From Chloroflexota bacterium (lineage in GTDB: Bacteria > Chloroflexota > Dehalococcoidia > Lucifugimonadales > Lucifugimonadaceae), in NCBI GenBank assembly GCA_018649665.1, contig JABIHL010000120.1, positions 1 to 48,458 of the forward strand: a stretch of 48,458 nucleotides of DNA, in the 5' to 3' direction. Positions 8,464-17,770 of this stretch are shown here, in pieces. The stretch's first letter is position 1; each line of letters opens with the position of its first letter. A program made the position numbers and the translations under genes. A model generated the notes under the pieces. It saw only the letters and a list, made by a program, of their open reading frames with translations. It was not told the origin of the DNA and ran no database searches.

Positions 8464-9228
8464 ATGCCTTGGGATCCCTCCCAGTACTTGAAATTCGCCG
8501 GCCACCGGCTTCGTCCTGCAGTCGATTTGCTGAACCGAGTTAATCTCGAATCACCTGCGATTGTTTATGACCTCGGTGCCGGAACAGGCAACGTTACCGA
8601 ATTGCTTGCTACACGTTGGCCCGACGCCCGAATTATCGGCATTGATGATTCGGAAGAAATGCTGCGACAAGCAGCCGAGCGCGCCGTCAACATCGAATGG
8701 GAAGTCGGCGATATAGGATCATGGTCGCCCAAAGAGCCAGCTGAACTTATATTCACAAACGCTGCTTTACATTGGATCGGCGATCACACCGATTTGTTCA
8801 CTCGGCTTATGTCGTCGATCGCCGTTGGCGGAGTGTTCGCAGTGCAGATGCCCAGAAACTTTGGAGCGCTCTCTCATACGTCGATTTCGGAAGCAGCACT
8901 AAACGGTCCCTGGCGTAGCAAACTCGACCCGCTGTTGCGCCCAGCCCCCGTCGAGCCACCACCGTTCTACATAGACCTATTGTCGCCCCTGGCAAGCTCT
9001 CTGGACGTCTGGGAGACCGAGTATCAGCAGGTACTCACCGGTGACAATCCAATAAAAGAGTGGACCAAGGGCACGTGGCTCAAACCACTGCTCGACGCGC
9101 TCGATGAACCGGAACGATCGGACTTCGAAAACGCCTACGCCGAAATCGTTGCGAAGGCTTATCCGAAACAGACCGATGGCACGACGATTTTCCCATTCAA
9201 AAGAATGTTCATCATCGCCCAGCGATAA
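8464..9228 (+). CDS. tam: Trans-aconitate 2-methyltransferase
   Basis: A 254-residue class I S-adenosylmethionine methyltransferase. It opens with MPWDPSQYLKF and RLRPAVDLL, the signature start of Tam. SAM motif I is VYDLGAGTGNVTELL, the acidic loop is IGIDDSEEM, and motif II is LIFTNAALHWI. The family regions 'AVQMPRN' and the closing 'PFKRMFIIAQR' are also present. Tam methylates trans-aconitate, a by-product that inhibits the citric acid cycle. Length and collinearity with the family are complete. It is read in the same direction as the gene remnant before it and converges on the binding-protein gene after it, with 15 bp between stops. Confidence 0.9.
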   Translation: MPWDPSQYLKFAGHRLRPAVDLLNRVNLESPAIVYDLGAGTGNVTELLATRWPDARIIGIDDSEEMLRQAAERAVNIEWEVGDIGSWSPKEPAELIFTNAALHWIGDHTDLFTRLMSSIAVGGVFAVQMPRNFGALSHTSISEAALNGPWRSKLDPLLRPAPVEPPPFYIDLLSPLASSLDVWETEYQQVLTGDNPIKEWTKGTWLKPLLDALDEPERSDFENAYAEIVAKAYPKQTDGTTIFPFKRMFIIAQR

Positions 9229-9243
9229 GCCAGTAGTAAGAAG

Positions 9244-10131
9244 TTAAATCCCGGGAGGAGCGACAACCACTTCGTCGTATGAGTGGCGTGAGCCGACCAT
9301 GTTCGAATGCTCAAACACATCAAGCGCTGATTCATAAAGATCGCGCTCAATGGCGGTTCCACCCGACCACGTGCCGAGCTTCTGATAAGCGCCAACAGCT
9401 GCTGCAACCGCCGATTCTGCCATATCGGGGAAGAAGCTAGCCTCAGCCTTTGCGACCTCGGCAGGATCAGCGGTATTCACCCACTCACGAGAAGCCTTGA
9501 AAGCAGCGGCAAATCGTTTGGCATCATCAGTCTTCAGCCAGTCCCAACGCCCCACCAAACTTGAGAATGCGGTTGGACCTACAGCCTCGCCGACCGACGC
9601 AACTATGTGTCCTTGACCATCGTGCTCAAGCTGCTGAGGAAACGAGCCCTGTTCGTGAAAATAATCGCCCTCACCGTTTCGCCACTGGGCCATCATCGCA
9701 TCGCCACCGGGTGAGTCGATGTCGTCGACATCTGCCAGATCAATACCCATCTTATGAGCGCCGTAGCGAAGCATCGCTTCCGGCTGACCACCGTGAACGT
9801 GCAGGAACTTACCGCTCAAAAGCTTCTTCCAAGAGAAATCAGAGTCGGCTTCACGTCCAGCAATGAAAAATCCGTCGTATCGATTTATCTGTGCGAAGTG
9901 AGCAAACGGCGCTCTTGAGCCCTTGTCCAAAGGACCCCAACTAGCCGAAACCGCCGCTTGAGCTACGTCCATTCGCCCCTCAGCAACCTCGCCACCACTG
10001 CTTCCACCGGCTTCTACAACGTGGTATTCGCCCGTCAGTCCCTCTTTTTCAAGAAAGCCACCGGCGATAGTGCAGATCATTGGGCTGTAAAAAGCCGAAT
10101 GGCGAGATGCCATGATGTTGAGCTTAGTCAT
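9244..10131 (-). CDS. NMT1/THI5/SsuA-like periplasmic-binding-fold protein without signal peptide
   Basis: A 295-residue protein with the type II binding fold typical of ABC-transporter substrate-binding proteins of the SsuA/NMT1 group. The N-terminus is FYSPMICTIAGGFLEKEGL, followed by an AEGRMDVAQAA segment that usually contacts ligand. It begins MTKLNIMASRHS, with no hydrophobic leader and no lipobox, so as annotated it would stay in the cytoplasm. There is no permease or ATPase gene beside it. It may be an enzyme-like or sensor member rather than a transporter subunit. The His/Cys motif of pyrimidine-forming THI5 enzymes is not seen. Function is not assigned. Confidence 0.65.
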   Translation of the reverse strand: MTKLNIMASRHSAFYSPMICTIAGGFLEKEGLTGEYHVVEAGGSSGGEVAEGRMDVAQAAVSASWGPLDKGSRAPFAHFAQINRYDGFFIAGREADSDFSWKKLLSGKFLHVHGGQPEAMLRYGAHKMGIDLADVDDIDSPGGDAMMAQWRNGEGDYFHEQGSFPQQLEHDGQGHIVASVGEAVGPTAFSSLVGRWDWLKTDDAKRFAAAFKASREWVNTADPAEVAKAEASFFPDMAESAVAAAVGAYQKLGTWSGGTAIERDLYESALDVFEHSNMVGSRHSYDEVVVAPPGI

Positions 10132-10216
10132 TCTTATATCCTGAGCGATTGGTGAGTACCGTTAGTCGAACCTAGGCCAGCGAGCCAGATTCTAACGCTT
10201 CAAGAGCAACCGCGAG

Positions 10217-11458
10217 TTATTGCCAGATGTGCAAAATGCCATCTTCAGTTCCAACTCCCAGTGCCAAACCGCCATCATTGGTTTCGACAACTGCCAAGTT
10301 GGTACTAATTCTCGAATCAAGTTCTAGCTCCCACACTTCCTCGACTGAATCACCGATTCTGCGCAGAGCTATCAACGATTTCTGGTCCCGAGAAGGCACG
10401 ATCAGTTCCACCGCACCATCCCCATCGAAGTCACCAGCCACAGCTTGATCGAGGTTTCTTGATCCGTTCACATGCGACATATAGCCGCCTGCTTTGGAAG
10501 CTACCAATTCAAGCCTGTCGCCATCTAGTCGATAGAACTTCGCAATACCGCCAACGTGCGGCGTTTCCACAACTGCGATCTCTATTTCGCCATTCGGACC
10601 AACCGGTGCGACTGCTATCTGATGAAGCCACCTGAAGCCAGTACCAACCGGATCAGACTCAGCGACGATATTCAGTCCGTCTTCATCATGACCAAAAACC
10701 ACCAATCGAGCGCCGGCATCTGAATTACTGACAGTCGTGATGATTTCATCGACCCCATCGCCATTCAAATCGGCTGCCATCGGGAACAAACCTTCGAAGA
10801 CCTCACCTACTGCGAGACTGAATCTTGAATCGTCGGCTTCGGGAACAATCGAAAAAGCGACTAGCTGGCTCCATTCAGTCTTATCGCCCAACGCCCCATG
10901 CGGATATTGATCGGTTGCCCCGGTATACGAGTAGAGCCGTGCGTCTGACGATTCAACGGTGGATCCATCTGGCGTGTTTTCAACTTTAGAAAGTGCGGCT
11001 GCCAATTCAAGATTCACCGGGTTGCTCACAGCATTGACTGAAAGAGCGAGATGACCATCCTCTTCCTCAACCAATGTCGGCCGTAACAGATGTTCATGGA
11101 GCGGCGATGAACTGCCAAGTCGAGAAATCTCTCCAGCGTTCATCCGAAACGTAAGCCACGTACGATCTTCTCGCTCCAAACCCCAAGCGGTATCGGCAAC
11201 CGAGCTAACATTCGCATCAATCCACCTGAAGCTACTACCGGTTCTTGCAGTTATGGCGAATTCGTAATTCGTCTGGTTTCGAGGCATCTGCCCCTGCCCC
11301 GTGAAATAACCGTTGGCTCTGTGCATCACGTACGTGTTTTTATTCGAAAACATGTTTACGCTCTCAGGAATAATCGATGGGATAGCCCCTGGATCAGGTT
11401 CGCTGCATGCTGCCGATACCAGAGCAAGAATCGTTATCGCCAGCAGAACCTTTTTCAA
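10217..11458 (-). CDS. Lipoprotein with FG-GAP/VCBS-type repeats
   Basis: A 413-residue exported lipoprotein of unknown function. The TTG at 11458 is chosen as start: it is preceded by AAGGTGAG and gives an ideal lipoprotein signal, KKVLLAITILALVSAAC, with the modified Cys at residue 18; longer upstream starts spoil this. The C-terminal half carries calcium-binding-like FG-GAP repeats (DLNGDGVDEIITTVSN and DFDGDGAVELIVPSRD), which commonly fold into a beta-propeller on the cell surface. The N-terminal ~200 residues are not recognised. It is transcribed ahead of the NMT1-like gene, with about 85 bp between them. Confidence 0.75.
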   Translation of the reverse strand: MKKVLLAITILALVSAACSEPDPGAIPSIIPESVNMFSNKNTYVMHRANGYFTGQGQMPRNQTNYEFAITARTGSSFRWIDANVSSVADTAWGLEREDRTWLTFRMNAGEISRLGSSSPLHEHLLRPTLVEEEDGHLALSVNAVSNPVNLELAAALSKVENTPDGSTVESSDARLYSYTGATDQYPHGALGDKTEWSQLVAFSIVPEADDSRFSLAVGEVFEGLFPMAADLNGDGVDEIITTVSNSDAGARLVVFGHDEDGLNIVAESDPVGTGFRWLHQIAVAPVGPNGEIEIAVVETPHVGGIAKFYRLDGDRLELVASKAGGYMSHVNGSRNLDQAVAGDFDGDGAVELIVPSRDQKSLIALRRIGDSVEEVWELELDSRISTNLAVVETNDGGLALGVGTEDGILHIWQ

Positions 11459-11642
11459 TATCTCACCTTGCAAAGTTGCAGCCATCTGTTGAGCATCAGG
11501 ATCATCCCGTTGCCAACAGCTACGGAGTGTAATCGGAAACATAACTCAACTCAGCAACTAGCGAATCAAACTTAGAGTGAAAATCGTCTTGGCGGCAGAG
11601 AATACGACGAATAAACTCCCCGTTTCAGTCCGAGAACGAATT

Positions 11643-12029
11643 CTAAGCAGCTTCGTTTTGTTCGGCAGCAGCGCTTATCGCCTTACGAATTCGAGCGACT
11701 AAATCTTTAGCATCCCACGGCTTAGGGACGTAGTCGACCGCGCCCATTACACCCGCCTTCTCAAGGTCTTCCTCTTCGCTCAATGCAGAAGAAATAATTA
11801 CGGGAATGTGTGCAGATTCCGGGTTCGACTTTAGCTGCGCCAGAGTGTCCCAGCCATCCATTCCGGGCATCATCAAATCGAGAACGATCAACTGAGGATT
11901 TACATCCTTCACCCACGCCTCGACCGTCGTTCCATCAGCAGCTTCGATTACTTCAAAGTCTGCGCGCTGAAGAACCGACACCAAAAGCATTCTGATGTCC
12001 GGAGTATCGTCTACAACTAAAATTTTCAC
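11643..12029 (-). CDS. Single-domain response regulator
   Basis: A 128-residue CheY-like receiver: MKILVVDDTPD at the N-terminus, phospho-acceptor Asp51 in IVLDLMMPGMDG, the switch Ser in VIISSALSEE and Lys in VPKPWD. The start is GTG with GGAG about six bases upstream. It follows the histidine kinase gene by 30 bp on the same strand and is its probable partner. No output domain is present. Kinase and receiver layout repeats that at 2367-5491, including the GAF-containing kinase. Confidence 0.9.
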   Translation of the reverse strand: MKILVVDDTPDIRMLLVSVLQRADFEVIEAADGTTVEAWVKDVNPQLIVLDLMMPGMDGWDTLAQLKSNPESAHIPVIISSALSEEEDLEKAGVMGAVDYVPKPWDAKDLVARIRKAISAAAEQNEAA

Positions 12030-12059
12030 CGTATCTCCATTGTGCTGATCCGAACCTGA

Positions 12060-13802
12060 TTAGGCTGCCGTCAAAATCGAACTGTCCGCCGAAGCGGGAA
12101 GTTCCACGGTAAACGTCGAACCAAGCCCCACTTTGCTCGACACCGTTAACGTTCCGCCATGCTCTTCAACGATCGACTTCGACAGGAACAATCCAAGTCC
12201 AGTACCAGGTCGTTTTTTCGCCTCTGGGTTCATCGTGCGGAAGTATGGAGTGAATAGTTTCTCCATATCCTCTGGTGAAATTCCTAATCCATGATCGGCA
12301 ACTGATATACGCACCCGTGCGTCGTTCGAATCTACACTTATTTCTACTGCTTGATCTTCCGCAGAATATTTCAGTGCATTCGTGATCAAATTGGTCAATA
12401 CCTGACTAAGACGCGCTGGATCGCCCTCGACTTCACATTCATCGATTGAAGTGGGAATTTGAAGTCTGCCTTCGATGTCTTTGCTCGATACTTTAAGACC
12501 TTCGACTACTGAATAAACCACCTTCGACACATCATGCAACTCTTTGGCCGTCGTGAAATGACCGGATTCGATGTTCGTAATGTCGCTCATATCGTCGACT
12601 AAAACTGCCAACTGTCGAGCGGTCTTCTCGATCGAAGCTGCAAATTCTCGCTGTTCCGAACCGATATTGTCGACATCGAATCGCAAAAGATCTGCGTAAC
12701 CGATCATTACCGCGAGTGGCGACTTGATCTCGTGGGCCACTTCCGACATGAACTGCGTCTTCGATTCGCTCAATTCAGTTAGTTGCAAATGACTGAGACG
12801 CAGAGCACCTTCAGTATTCTCAACACCGTCTTGCATTTGGGCGAACAGTTCGTTTTGAGCGACTAAGTGCTGCTGAAGCTGTACTAACGATTCCGAATTT
12901 CGACCGTTAGTAATCGCGGATTTCAGGTGATCCGATATTTGGAGCATGAACCTAGCATCGGCATCTGTATATCGATCCGGCGATGTTGAAGCTACCCAAA
13001 CCTGCGCTATCAATTCTCCGTCGGCGTTTTCAAAATTGGCAACCAACGCACTGCGCATTCCAGCTTCCAGCGCAGAGGCGGCAAAGTGAGATTCTCCTAC
13101 AACCCTTAAAAGATCCTGATGCCCAACAATTCGTAAATTACCTGTTGCCAACTGATCGAAACGAGATTCCGAGACCGATCGAATATCGCCTTTGGTAAAT
13201 CCGAGCATGTGCGCACCGACAGATTGTTCGACCTTGAGCCTGCGATGTTCTATGTCAGCGATACTGATGGCGAGAAAATCAGGACGTAGAGCACGACCAA
13301 TATGTGACATCGCACACATCGAAATCCTAGATACGTCAAGACTTCGATGTGCCAACGAACTGAACTCCGTCCCAATCGCATCGAGCTCGTTTACATACTG
13401 ATCGGAATTATCATTTTCACGTTGTTCAACATGTTTCGATCCGAATCCAACAAATGTCCGTCTCTTGAGGTCGTAAGTGCGAACCGATCCGACCATCAAC
13501 GAGATCGTTACTAATACACCAATATTAATTGGGTGCGCCCCACGAACAAGAACCCCGAATGAATCTGTACCGCCGATGACGTGTAATCCACCTACGGTAA
13601 TCACTCCCATGCCCGTGCCTAAAACGGATCCACGTATTCCGAAGAGCACCGACGCCACTAAAACAGGGAATGCAACCAGTGGGTTCGCTGCGGTATACCC
13701 AGACTCAGCCAAAGTCAGAAAAACCACGCCCCAAAGAACGTAGATCCCAACAGTTAAGCCGAGCCGAGGGAGAAAATCTGCTTCAACAAGAACGCGAATC
13801 AT
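12060..13802 (-). CDS. Sensor histidine kinase with N-terminal membrane region and GAF domain
   Basis: A 580-residue kinase. Roughly the first 110 residues contain about four hydrophobic helices, including 'LGLTVGIYVLWGVVFLTL' and 'INIGVLVTISLMVG'. A GAF-like region follows (about 170-310), then a coiled-coil stretch. The HisKA domain has phospho-acceptor His357 (SEVAHEIKSPL). The HATPase has an N box (NLITNALKYS), G1 (ADHGLGIS) and G2 (GTGLGLFLSKSI). The start ATG is preceded by GGTGA. The stimulus is unknown. It is divergent from the solute-binding lipoprotein gene, and 204 bp between them hold the promoters of both. Confidence 0.88.
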   Translation of the reverse strand: MIRVLVEADFLPRLGLTVGIYVLWGVVFLTLAESGYTAANPLVAFPVLVASVLFGIRGSVLGTGMGVITVGGLHVIGGTDSFGVLVRGAHPINIGVLVTISLMVGSVRTYDLKRRTFVGFGSKHVEQRENDNSDQYVNELDAIGTEFSSLAHRSLDVSRISMCAMSHIGRALRPDFLAISIADIEHRRLKVEQSVGAHMLGFTKGDIRSVSESRFDQLATGNLRIVGHQDLLRVVGESHFAASALEAGMRSALVANFENADGELIAQVWVASTSPDRYTDADARFMLQISDHLKSAITNGRNSESLVQLQQHLVAQNELFAQMQDGVENTEGALRLSHLQLTELSESKTQFMSEVAHEIKSPLAVMIGYADLLRFDVDNIGSEQREFAASIEKTARQLAVLVDDMSDITNIESGHFTTAKELHDVSKVVYSVVEGLKVSSKDIEGRLQIPTSIDECEVEGDPARLSQVLTNLITNALKYSAEDQAVEISVDSNDARVRISVADHGLGISPEDMEKLFTPYFRTMNPEAKKRPGTGLGLFLSKSIVEEHGGTLTVSSKVGLGSTFTVELPASADSSILTAA

Positions 13803-14006
13803 TCAATTCACCGATTCTGACAACTCAAGTAATCACCTTTCGGAAAAATGCGAACGATGAATCAAGCCATACAACCTCACCGTATTTACGAGAATGATCG
13901 ACCACATCGGTGAATCACCGGGGTCAATTGCGGTTTGTACTGACTCATATTTGATACAGATGCCGTCAGCCACGCTACTAACGAGGAAGTTATCCTTGTT
14001 CGCATC

Positions 14007-15824
14007 ATGCACAGTTCTAGGCAGCGGAACGAAAATAATGGAACACTCGAAATTTCGGAATCAGCTTCGATAGTCCTACCCAGATCAAGATTTGGTCGGA
14101 CGCTAACAACTACAGCATTGCTGATCGCTGTTTTACTTATAGTGCAGTGCACCACTTCAGACCCAAATTCGAACGACACGTCGATCACGGCTACTGCAAA
14201 TATCTCACCCACAGCAGCTCCCACTCCAACATCGACACCCGGGCCAACCGCGACGCCCTTCGCTACCCCAACTGCAATTCCAGCAATATCTACCGTCACG
14301 CCTCCAGACGATCTTCAACGCGGCGGTGTACTCCGATTTGCGATTCCAGAAGGTCCGCCGCACAGCGATCCCCATCTGACAGCTTCGTCGTCGCTCGCTA
14401 GCTGGGGTGCAGGTCTCGCTTACTCTCGACTTTTCAAGTTCAAAACCGCCCTCAACGGAAGCTCGACCGTCGATTGCGATCTGTGTGCGTCATGGGAACA
14501 ATCTGCCCCACTCACTTTCAAAATCATTCTTCGCGACGATGTGAACTGGCAAAACATACCTCCACTAAACGGACGACCGCTAACAGCTCAGGACGTTGTA
14601 TACAGTCTCAATCGTCAAGCAACCGCCGGTTACGCTAACTCACCACTGCTATCAAACATCACCGAGTTCACTGCTGTAGGCGAACGAGAAATCCTGATTC
14701 GGCTGAATTCTCCTGACTCAGAGGTACTTGAGAAACTTGCCGACTCTCATGCACGAATCGTCGCCAAAGAGGCGGTTGAAGTGAATGGAGATTTACGAAG
14801 GGGGCCAACAATCGGTAGCGGTCCTTGGATCGCCAACGAAGTGCATGCGGAAACCACGCATCTCATCGCCAATCCCGACTACTACGACGATCAGTTTCCG
14901 TACTTGGACGGTATCGACGTTCAAGTGATCCCCTCCGAATCCGTTAGGGTAGCTGGCATGCGATCCAAGGTCATCGATCTAGCGCAGGCGAGTCGTGACT
15001 CCATCACTGACGCACGTGAGAGATTCGAAGAAATCTACTACTGGGGTGTTGAGAATCCCGCGGCCGGAGTCGAGGTCGCGCTAAATACCAATCGCAGCCC
15101 GATGGACAATCAGACCGTGCGAGAGGCGATGATGCTGACATGGAAGCCCGGTGAATTTAGAAACGAACCCGGTACAACCGATTTCCAAGGATCACCATTC
15201 GGCGTTTCTGGCATGAGCCTCGGGTTGCCTTTGCTCAATGCTCAATGGTCGCAGCCAATCAGCAGCTTCAGTCACCGATTCTTCGACTCAGAAGCAGCAA
15301 ACACCCTCCTCACCACCGCTGCGCTAAAGCCAACCGACAACATCATCATCAAAGTCGGCGAGTTTGGTCAGGAATACATCGACGAAGCGAACGAAATGGC
15401 GGCGGGACTAGCCTCAGTCGGAATTCGAGCGGAAGTCGAACGAGTATCGACTCGCGTATTCGGAGACGAAGTTTGGATCGCTGGCGACTACGACATCATG
15501 GTCGGCGCACCGCCGCCCATATCGAGTACAACCGCTTATCTGTTCGCCGTCCATCACTCCGACGGCCCATGGAATACAACCGGCTATTCCAACCCTGAAA
15601 TCGACCGATTAATCGAAGCTCAAGCAAGAGAATATGATTCGGCAAAGCGTGGCGATATGCTGCTTGAAATCCAACAGCTAATACTCGCCGGATCACATCG
15701 ATTCATTGTGAAAACCAGAACCACCCATTGGATGTACTGGGACAACGTCAACGACTTCAAGCCGTACACGCCAAGAGGCGACACCGACTTCCTAACTAGA
15801 GTCTGGCTGACATCCAACGAGTAG
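14007..15824 (+). CDS. Family 5 (peptide/nickel-type) solute-binding lipoprotein
   Basis: A 605-residue extracellular binding protein of an ABC importer. After a basic N-terminal stretch, a hydrophobic leader ends in a lipobox with Cys48 (LLIVQC). Residues about 58-98 form a Thr/Pro-rich linker that tethers the domain to the membrane. The SBP_bac_5 fold follows (RGGVLRFAIPEGPPHSDPHL, RPLTAQDVVYSLNR, IGSGPW). No permease or ATPase gene is adjacent, so the transporter must be encoded elsewhere. The ligand could be oligopeptides or other small molecules. A GAGGAAG sits about 20 bases before the ATG, so the start is somewhat uncertain. It is followed by the first paired repeat locus. Confidence 0.87.
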   Translation: MHSSRQRNENNGTLEISESASIVLPRSRFGRTLTTTALLIAVLLIVQCTTSDPNSNDTSITATANISPTAAPTPTSTPGPTATPFATPTAIPAISTVTPPDDLQRGGVLRFAIPEGPPHSDPHLTASSSLASWGAGLAYSRLFKFKTALNGSSTVDCDLCASWEQSAPLTFKIILRDDVNWQNIPPLNGRPLTAQDVVYSLNRQATAGYANSPLLSNITEFTAVGEREILIRLNSPDSEVLEKLADSHARIVAKEAVEVNGDLRRGPTIGSGPWIANEVHAETTHLIANPDYYDDQFPYLDGIDVQVIPSESVRVAGMRSKVIDLAQASRDSITDARERFEEIYYWGVENPAAGVEVALNTNRSPMDNQTVREAMMLTWKPGEFRNEPGTTDFQGSPFGVSGMSLGLPLLNAQWSQPISSFSHRFFDSEAANTLLTTAALKPTDNIIIKVGEFGQEYIDEANEMAAGLASVGIRAEVERVSTRVFGDEVWIAGDYDIMVGAPPPISSTTAYLFAVHHSDGPWNTTGYSNPEIDRLIEAQAREYDSAKRGDMLLEIQQLILAGSHRFIVKTRTTHWMYWDNVNDFKPYTPRGDTDFLTRVWLTSNE

Positions 15825-15841
15825 CGACGACCGCGTAGCTA

Positions 15842-15913
15842 TCCCCTTCCGGATGGAAGGGCTAGGGTAGGAGACTGCGACGCGGGGTCGAGTCATCCGA
15901 TGACGAGCGCGAC
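15842..15913. repeat. Two-hairpin repeat, type A, copy 1
   Basis: Stem 1 is CCCTTCC/GGAAGGG (15844-15850 and 15855-15861, loop GGAT). The conserved spacer TAGGGTAGGAGA follows. Stem 2 is GTCATC/GATGAC (15892-15897 and 15899-15904). It is nearly identical to the copy at 23276 and related to the type B copies. It lies between the convergent ends of the solute-binding protein gene and sufU. Confidence 0.85.
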
Positions 15914-15965
15914 CAAACGCCAAATGCGACGCGGAGCAATATTACGCAACAATCAGGACAACTCT

Positions 15966-16040
15966 GTCCCCCTTCCAGATGGAAGGGGTTAGGGGTAGGA
16001 GACTTGCAGCTGCGACCAAGTCACGCCAGTGACGCCCGGA
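15966..16040. repeat. Two-hairpin repeat, type B, copy 2
   Basis: Stem 1 is CCCCTTCC/GGAAGGGG (15969-15976 and 15981-15988, loop AGAT), followed by TTAGGGGTAGGAGA. Stem 2 is GTCAC/GTGAC (16020-16024 and 16029-16033). Compared with the other copies, the inner pair of stem 2 has changed on both sides (T-A to C-G), which keeps the pairing. Same orientation as copy 1. Confidence 0.85.
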
Positions 16041-16052
16041 GCCATAACAGCA

Positions 16053-16514
16053 CTACTTCGCCAAATGATCCCGCAAAGCATCGCCCAAGCCGACCCAGCT
16101 GAGCAATGCGCACTTGATGCGTACAGGGAACTTCCGAACACCGCCAAGCGCCTCGATATCGCCAAGAATATCGGCCTCAGCGTCAGTGATCTCTTCGCCC
16201 TTCAACAGACGACGCACCGCATCTACTGCCGATTCAACCTCGGAAGCAGATTTGCCCTTAACTAACTCTGCCAGCAACGAAGCCGACGCCTGGCTAATCG
16301 CACAGCCTCGACCCGTAATACCCACCTGCGAAACAGCGTCATCTTCAACCTTAAGTTGAATGTGAAACTCATCTCCGCAAAACGGATTATTCACTTCAAG
16401 ATCGATATCCGGCTCTTCGACAGCCGCGGTATTTCGCGGGCTACGGTAGTGATCGAGAATGATCGCCTCGTAAAGCTCGTCCATATCTCCAAGACCACCC
16501 GTGCCACCTGTCAT
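16053..16514 (-). CDS. sufU: Iron-sulfur assembly sulfurtransferase/scaffold SufU
   Basis: A 153-residue SufU. It takes persulfide sulfur from SufS through a zinc-bound cysteine site and passes it to the SufBCD scaffold. The zinc/sulfur ligands are Cys46 and Asp48 (NPFCGDE), Cys71 (GRGCAISQAS) and Cys135 (RIKCALLSW). The ~18-residue insertion between the last two Cys that distinguishes SufU from IscU is present (KGEEITDAEADILGD). The ATG at 16514 overlaps the sufS stop in ATGA, suggesting coupled translation. Met11 (16484) is an alternative start. It is the last gene of the operon. Confidence 0.93.
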   Translation of the reverse strand: MTGGTGGLGDMDELYEAIILDHYRSPRNTAAVEEPDIDLEVNNPFCGDEFHIQLKVEDDAVSQVGITGRGCAISQASASLLAELVKGKSASEVESAVDAVRRLLKGEEITDAEADILGDIEALGGVRKFPVRIKCALLSWVGLGDALRDHLAK

Positions 16515-17770
16515 CGGCTGAAATACCCTTCGGTTTCACTGATCCCGTTGACCAACGCATCAACTTCGGACTTCGTGTTGTAAATATAGAAGCTTGCCCG
16601 AGCAGCCGCCACCACATCGAAGCTCCGTACCAATGGCATCGCGCAGTGGTGACCCGTTCGAATCGCAATCCCCTGCTGATCCAACGCAGTTCCAAGATCA
16701 TGTGGATGAATCGTATCGTGAATGAACGAAATAACACCACCGCGTAGCGCCGGATCCTGTGGACCCAAAACCTTCACGCTACCCATTGAGAGAAACTGCT
16801 CCATGGCGTAAGCAGTCAGCTCTTGCTCGTGCTTCCAAACGTTGTCCATCCCAAGCTCAGTCAAATAATCGACCGCCGCACCCGTAGCAATCGCATCAGC
16901 GATGTTCGGTGTTCCGGCCTCAAACTTGTAAGGAAGATCGTTCCAGTTAGCGTCCTCGTAAGTAACCTCGAGAATCATGTCGCCACCGAACATATAAGGC
17001 GGCATCGCATCGAGCAATTCGTACCTGCCCCACAAAACACCGATCCCGGTCGGCCCCAGCATCTTGTGCGCCGAGAAGCAAAGGAAATCCGCATCCAGCG
17101 CCTGCACGTCGACCGGCATGTGTGGAACACTCTGCGCCGCATCTACCAGTATCACTGCACCGACTTCATGAGCTAGTGCAGCCAATTCGGCAATTGGATT
17201 GATCGTACCCAGCACGTTCGACATATGTGTCGCTGAGACGAGCTTCGTGCGAGAGTCGATCACACTTCCAGCGCCTGCGAGATCAATAACGCCATCGTCA
17301 TTGTGCGATAGATAGCGAAGCTCTGCGCCCTTCTTGAACGCCAACTGCTGCCACGGAACAATATTCGAATGGTGCTCCATCGCTGTAATCACGATATTGT
17401 CGCCTTCACCAACATTGGCTTCGGCCCATGTTGCAGCAACGAGGTTCAGCGATTCACTCGTATTTCGAGTCCAGATCACTTCCTCAGGACGAGAAGCGTT
17501 GATGAACTTGGCGACTTTCGTTCGAGCCAGTTCGTATGCATCCGTCGCTTCAATCGAAAGAGTATGAACTCCCCGATGAACGTTCGAGTTCGTCTGCTCG
17601 TAATAGTCGACCAGCGATTTGATCACCTGGCTTGGCTTTTGCGAACTAGCTGCATTATCGAGATAAACCAGATCTTGCCCGTTTATCTTCCGTTTAAGAA
17701 TCGGAAAATCGGCGCGAATGGCATCGATATCGAACGCACGTGATCCAGCAGTCGAAGTCGAATCGCTCAT
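16511..17770 (-). CDS. sufS: Cysteine desulfurase SufS
   Basis: A 419-residue PLP enzyme of the class II (SufS/CsdA) desulfurases; it removes sulfur from L-cysteine to give a protein persulfide for Fe-S assembly. The PLP lysine is Lys236 in FSAHKMLGPTG, the PLP-binding His is in MEHHSN, and the active-site Cys376 is in RTGHHCAMPL. The N-terminus has the family segment LDNAASSQKP. It overlaps sufD upstream (17767-17770, ATGA) and sufU downstream by 4 bp, so the three are tightly coupled. Confidence 0.95.
   Translation of the reverse strand: MSDSTSTAGSRAFDIDAIRADFPILKRKINGQDLVYLDNAASSQKPSQVIKSLVDYYEQTNSNVHRGVHTLSIEATDAYELARTKVAKFINASRPEEVIWTRNTSESLNLVAATWAEANVGEGDNIVITAMEHHSNIVPWQQLAFKKGAELRYLSHNDDGVIDLAGAGSVIDSRTKLVSATHMSNVLGTINPIAELAALAHEVGAVILVDAAQSVPHMPVDVQALDADFLCFSAHKMLGPTGIGVLWGRYELLDAMPPYMFGGDMILEVTYEDANWNDLPYKFEAGTPNIADAIATGAAVDYLTELGMDNVWKHEQELTAYAMEQFLSMGSVKVLGPQDPALRGGVISFIHDTIHPHDLGTALDQQGIAIRTGHHCAMPLVRSFDVVAAARASFYIYNTKSEVDALVNGISETEGYFSR

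Noticed and set aside
16029-16265. Plus-strand ORF across sufU
   Set aside because: It is antisense to clearly conserved sufU codons and has no recognisable domain.
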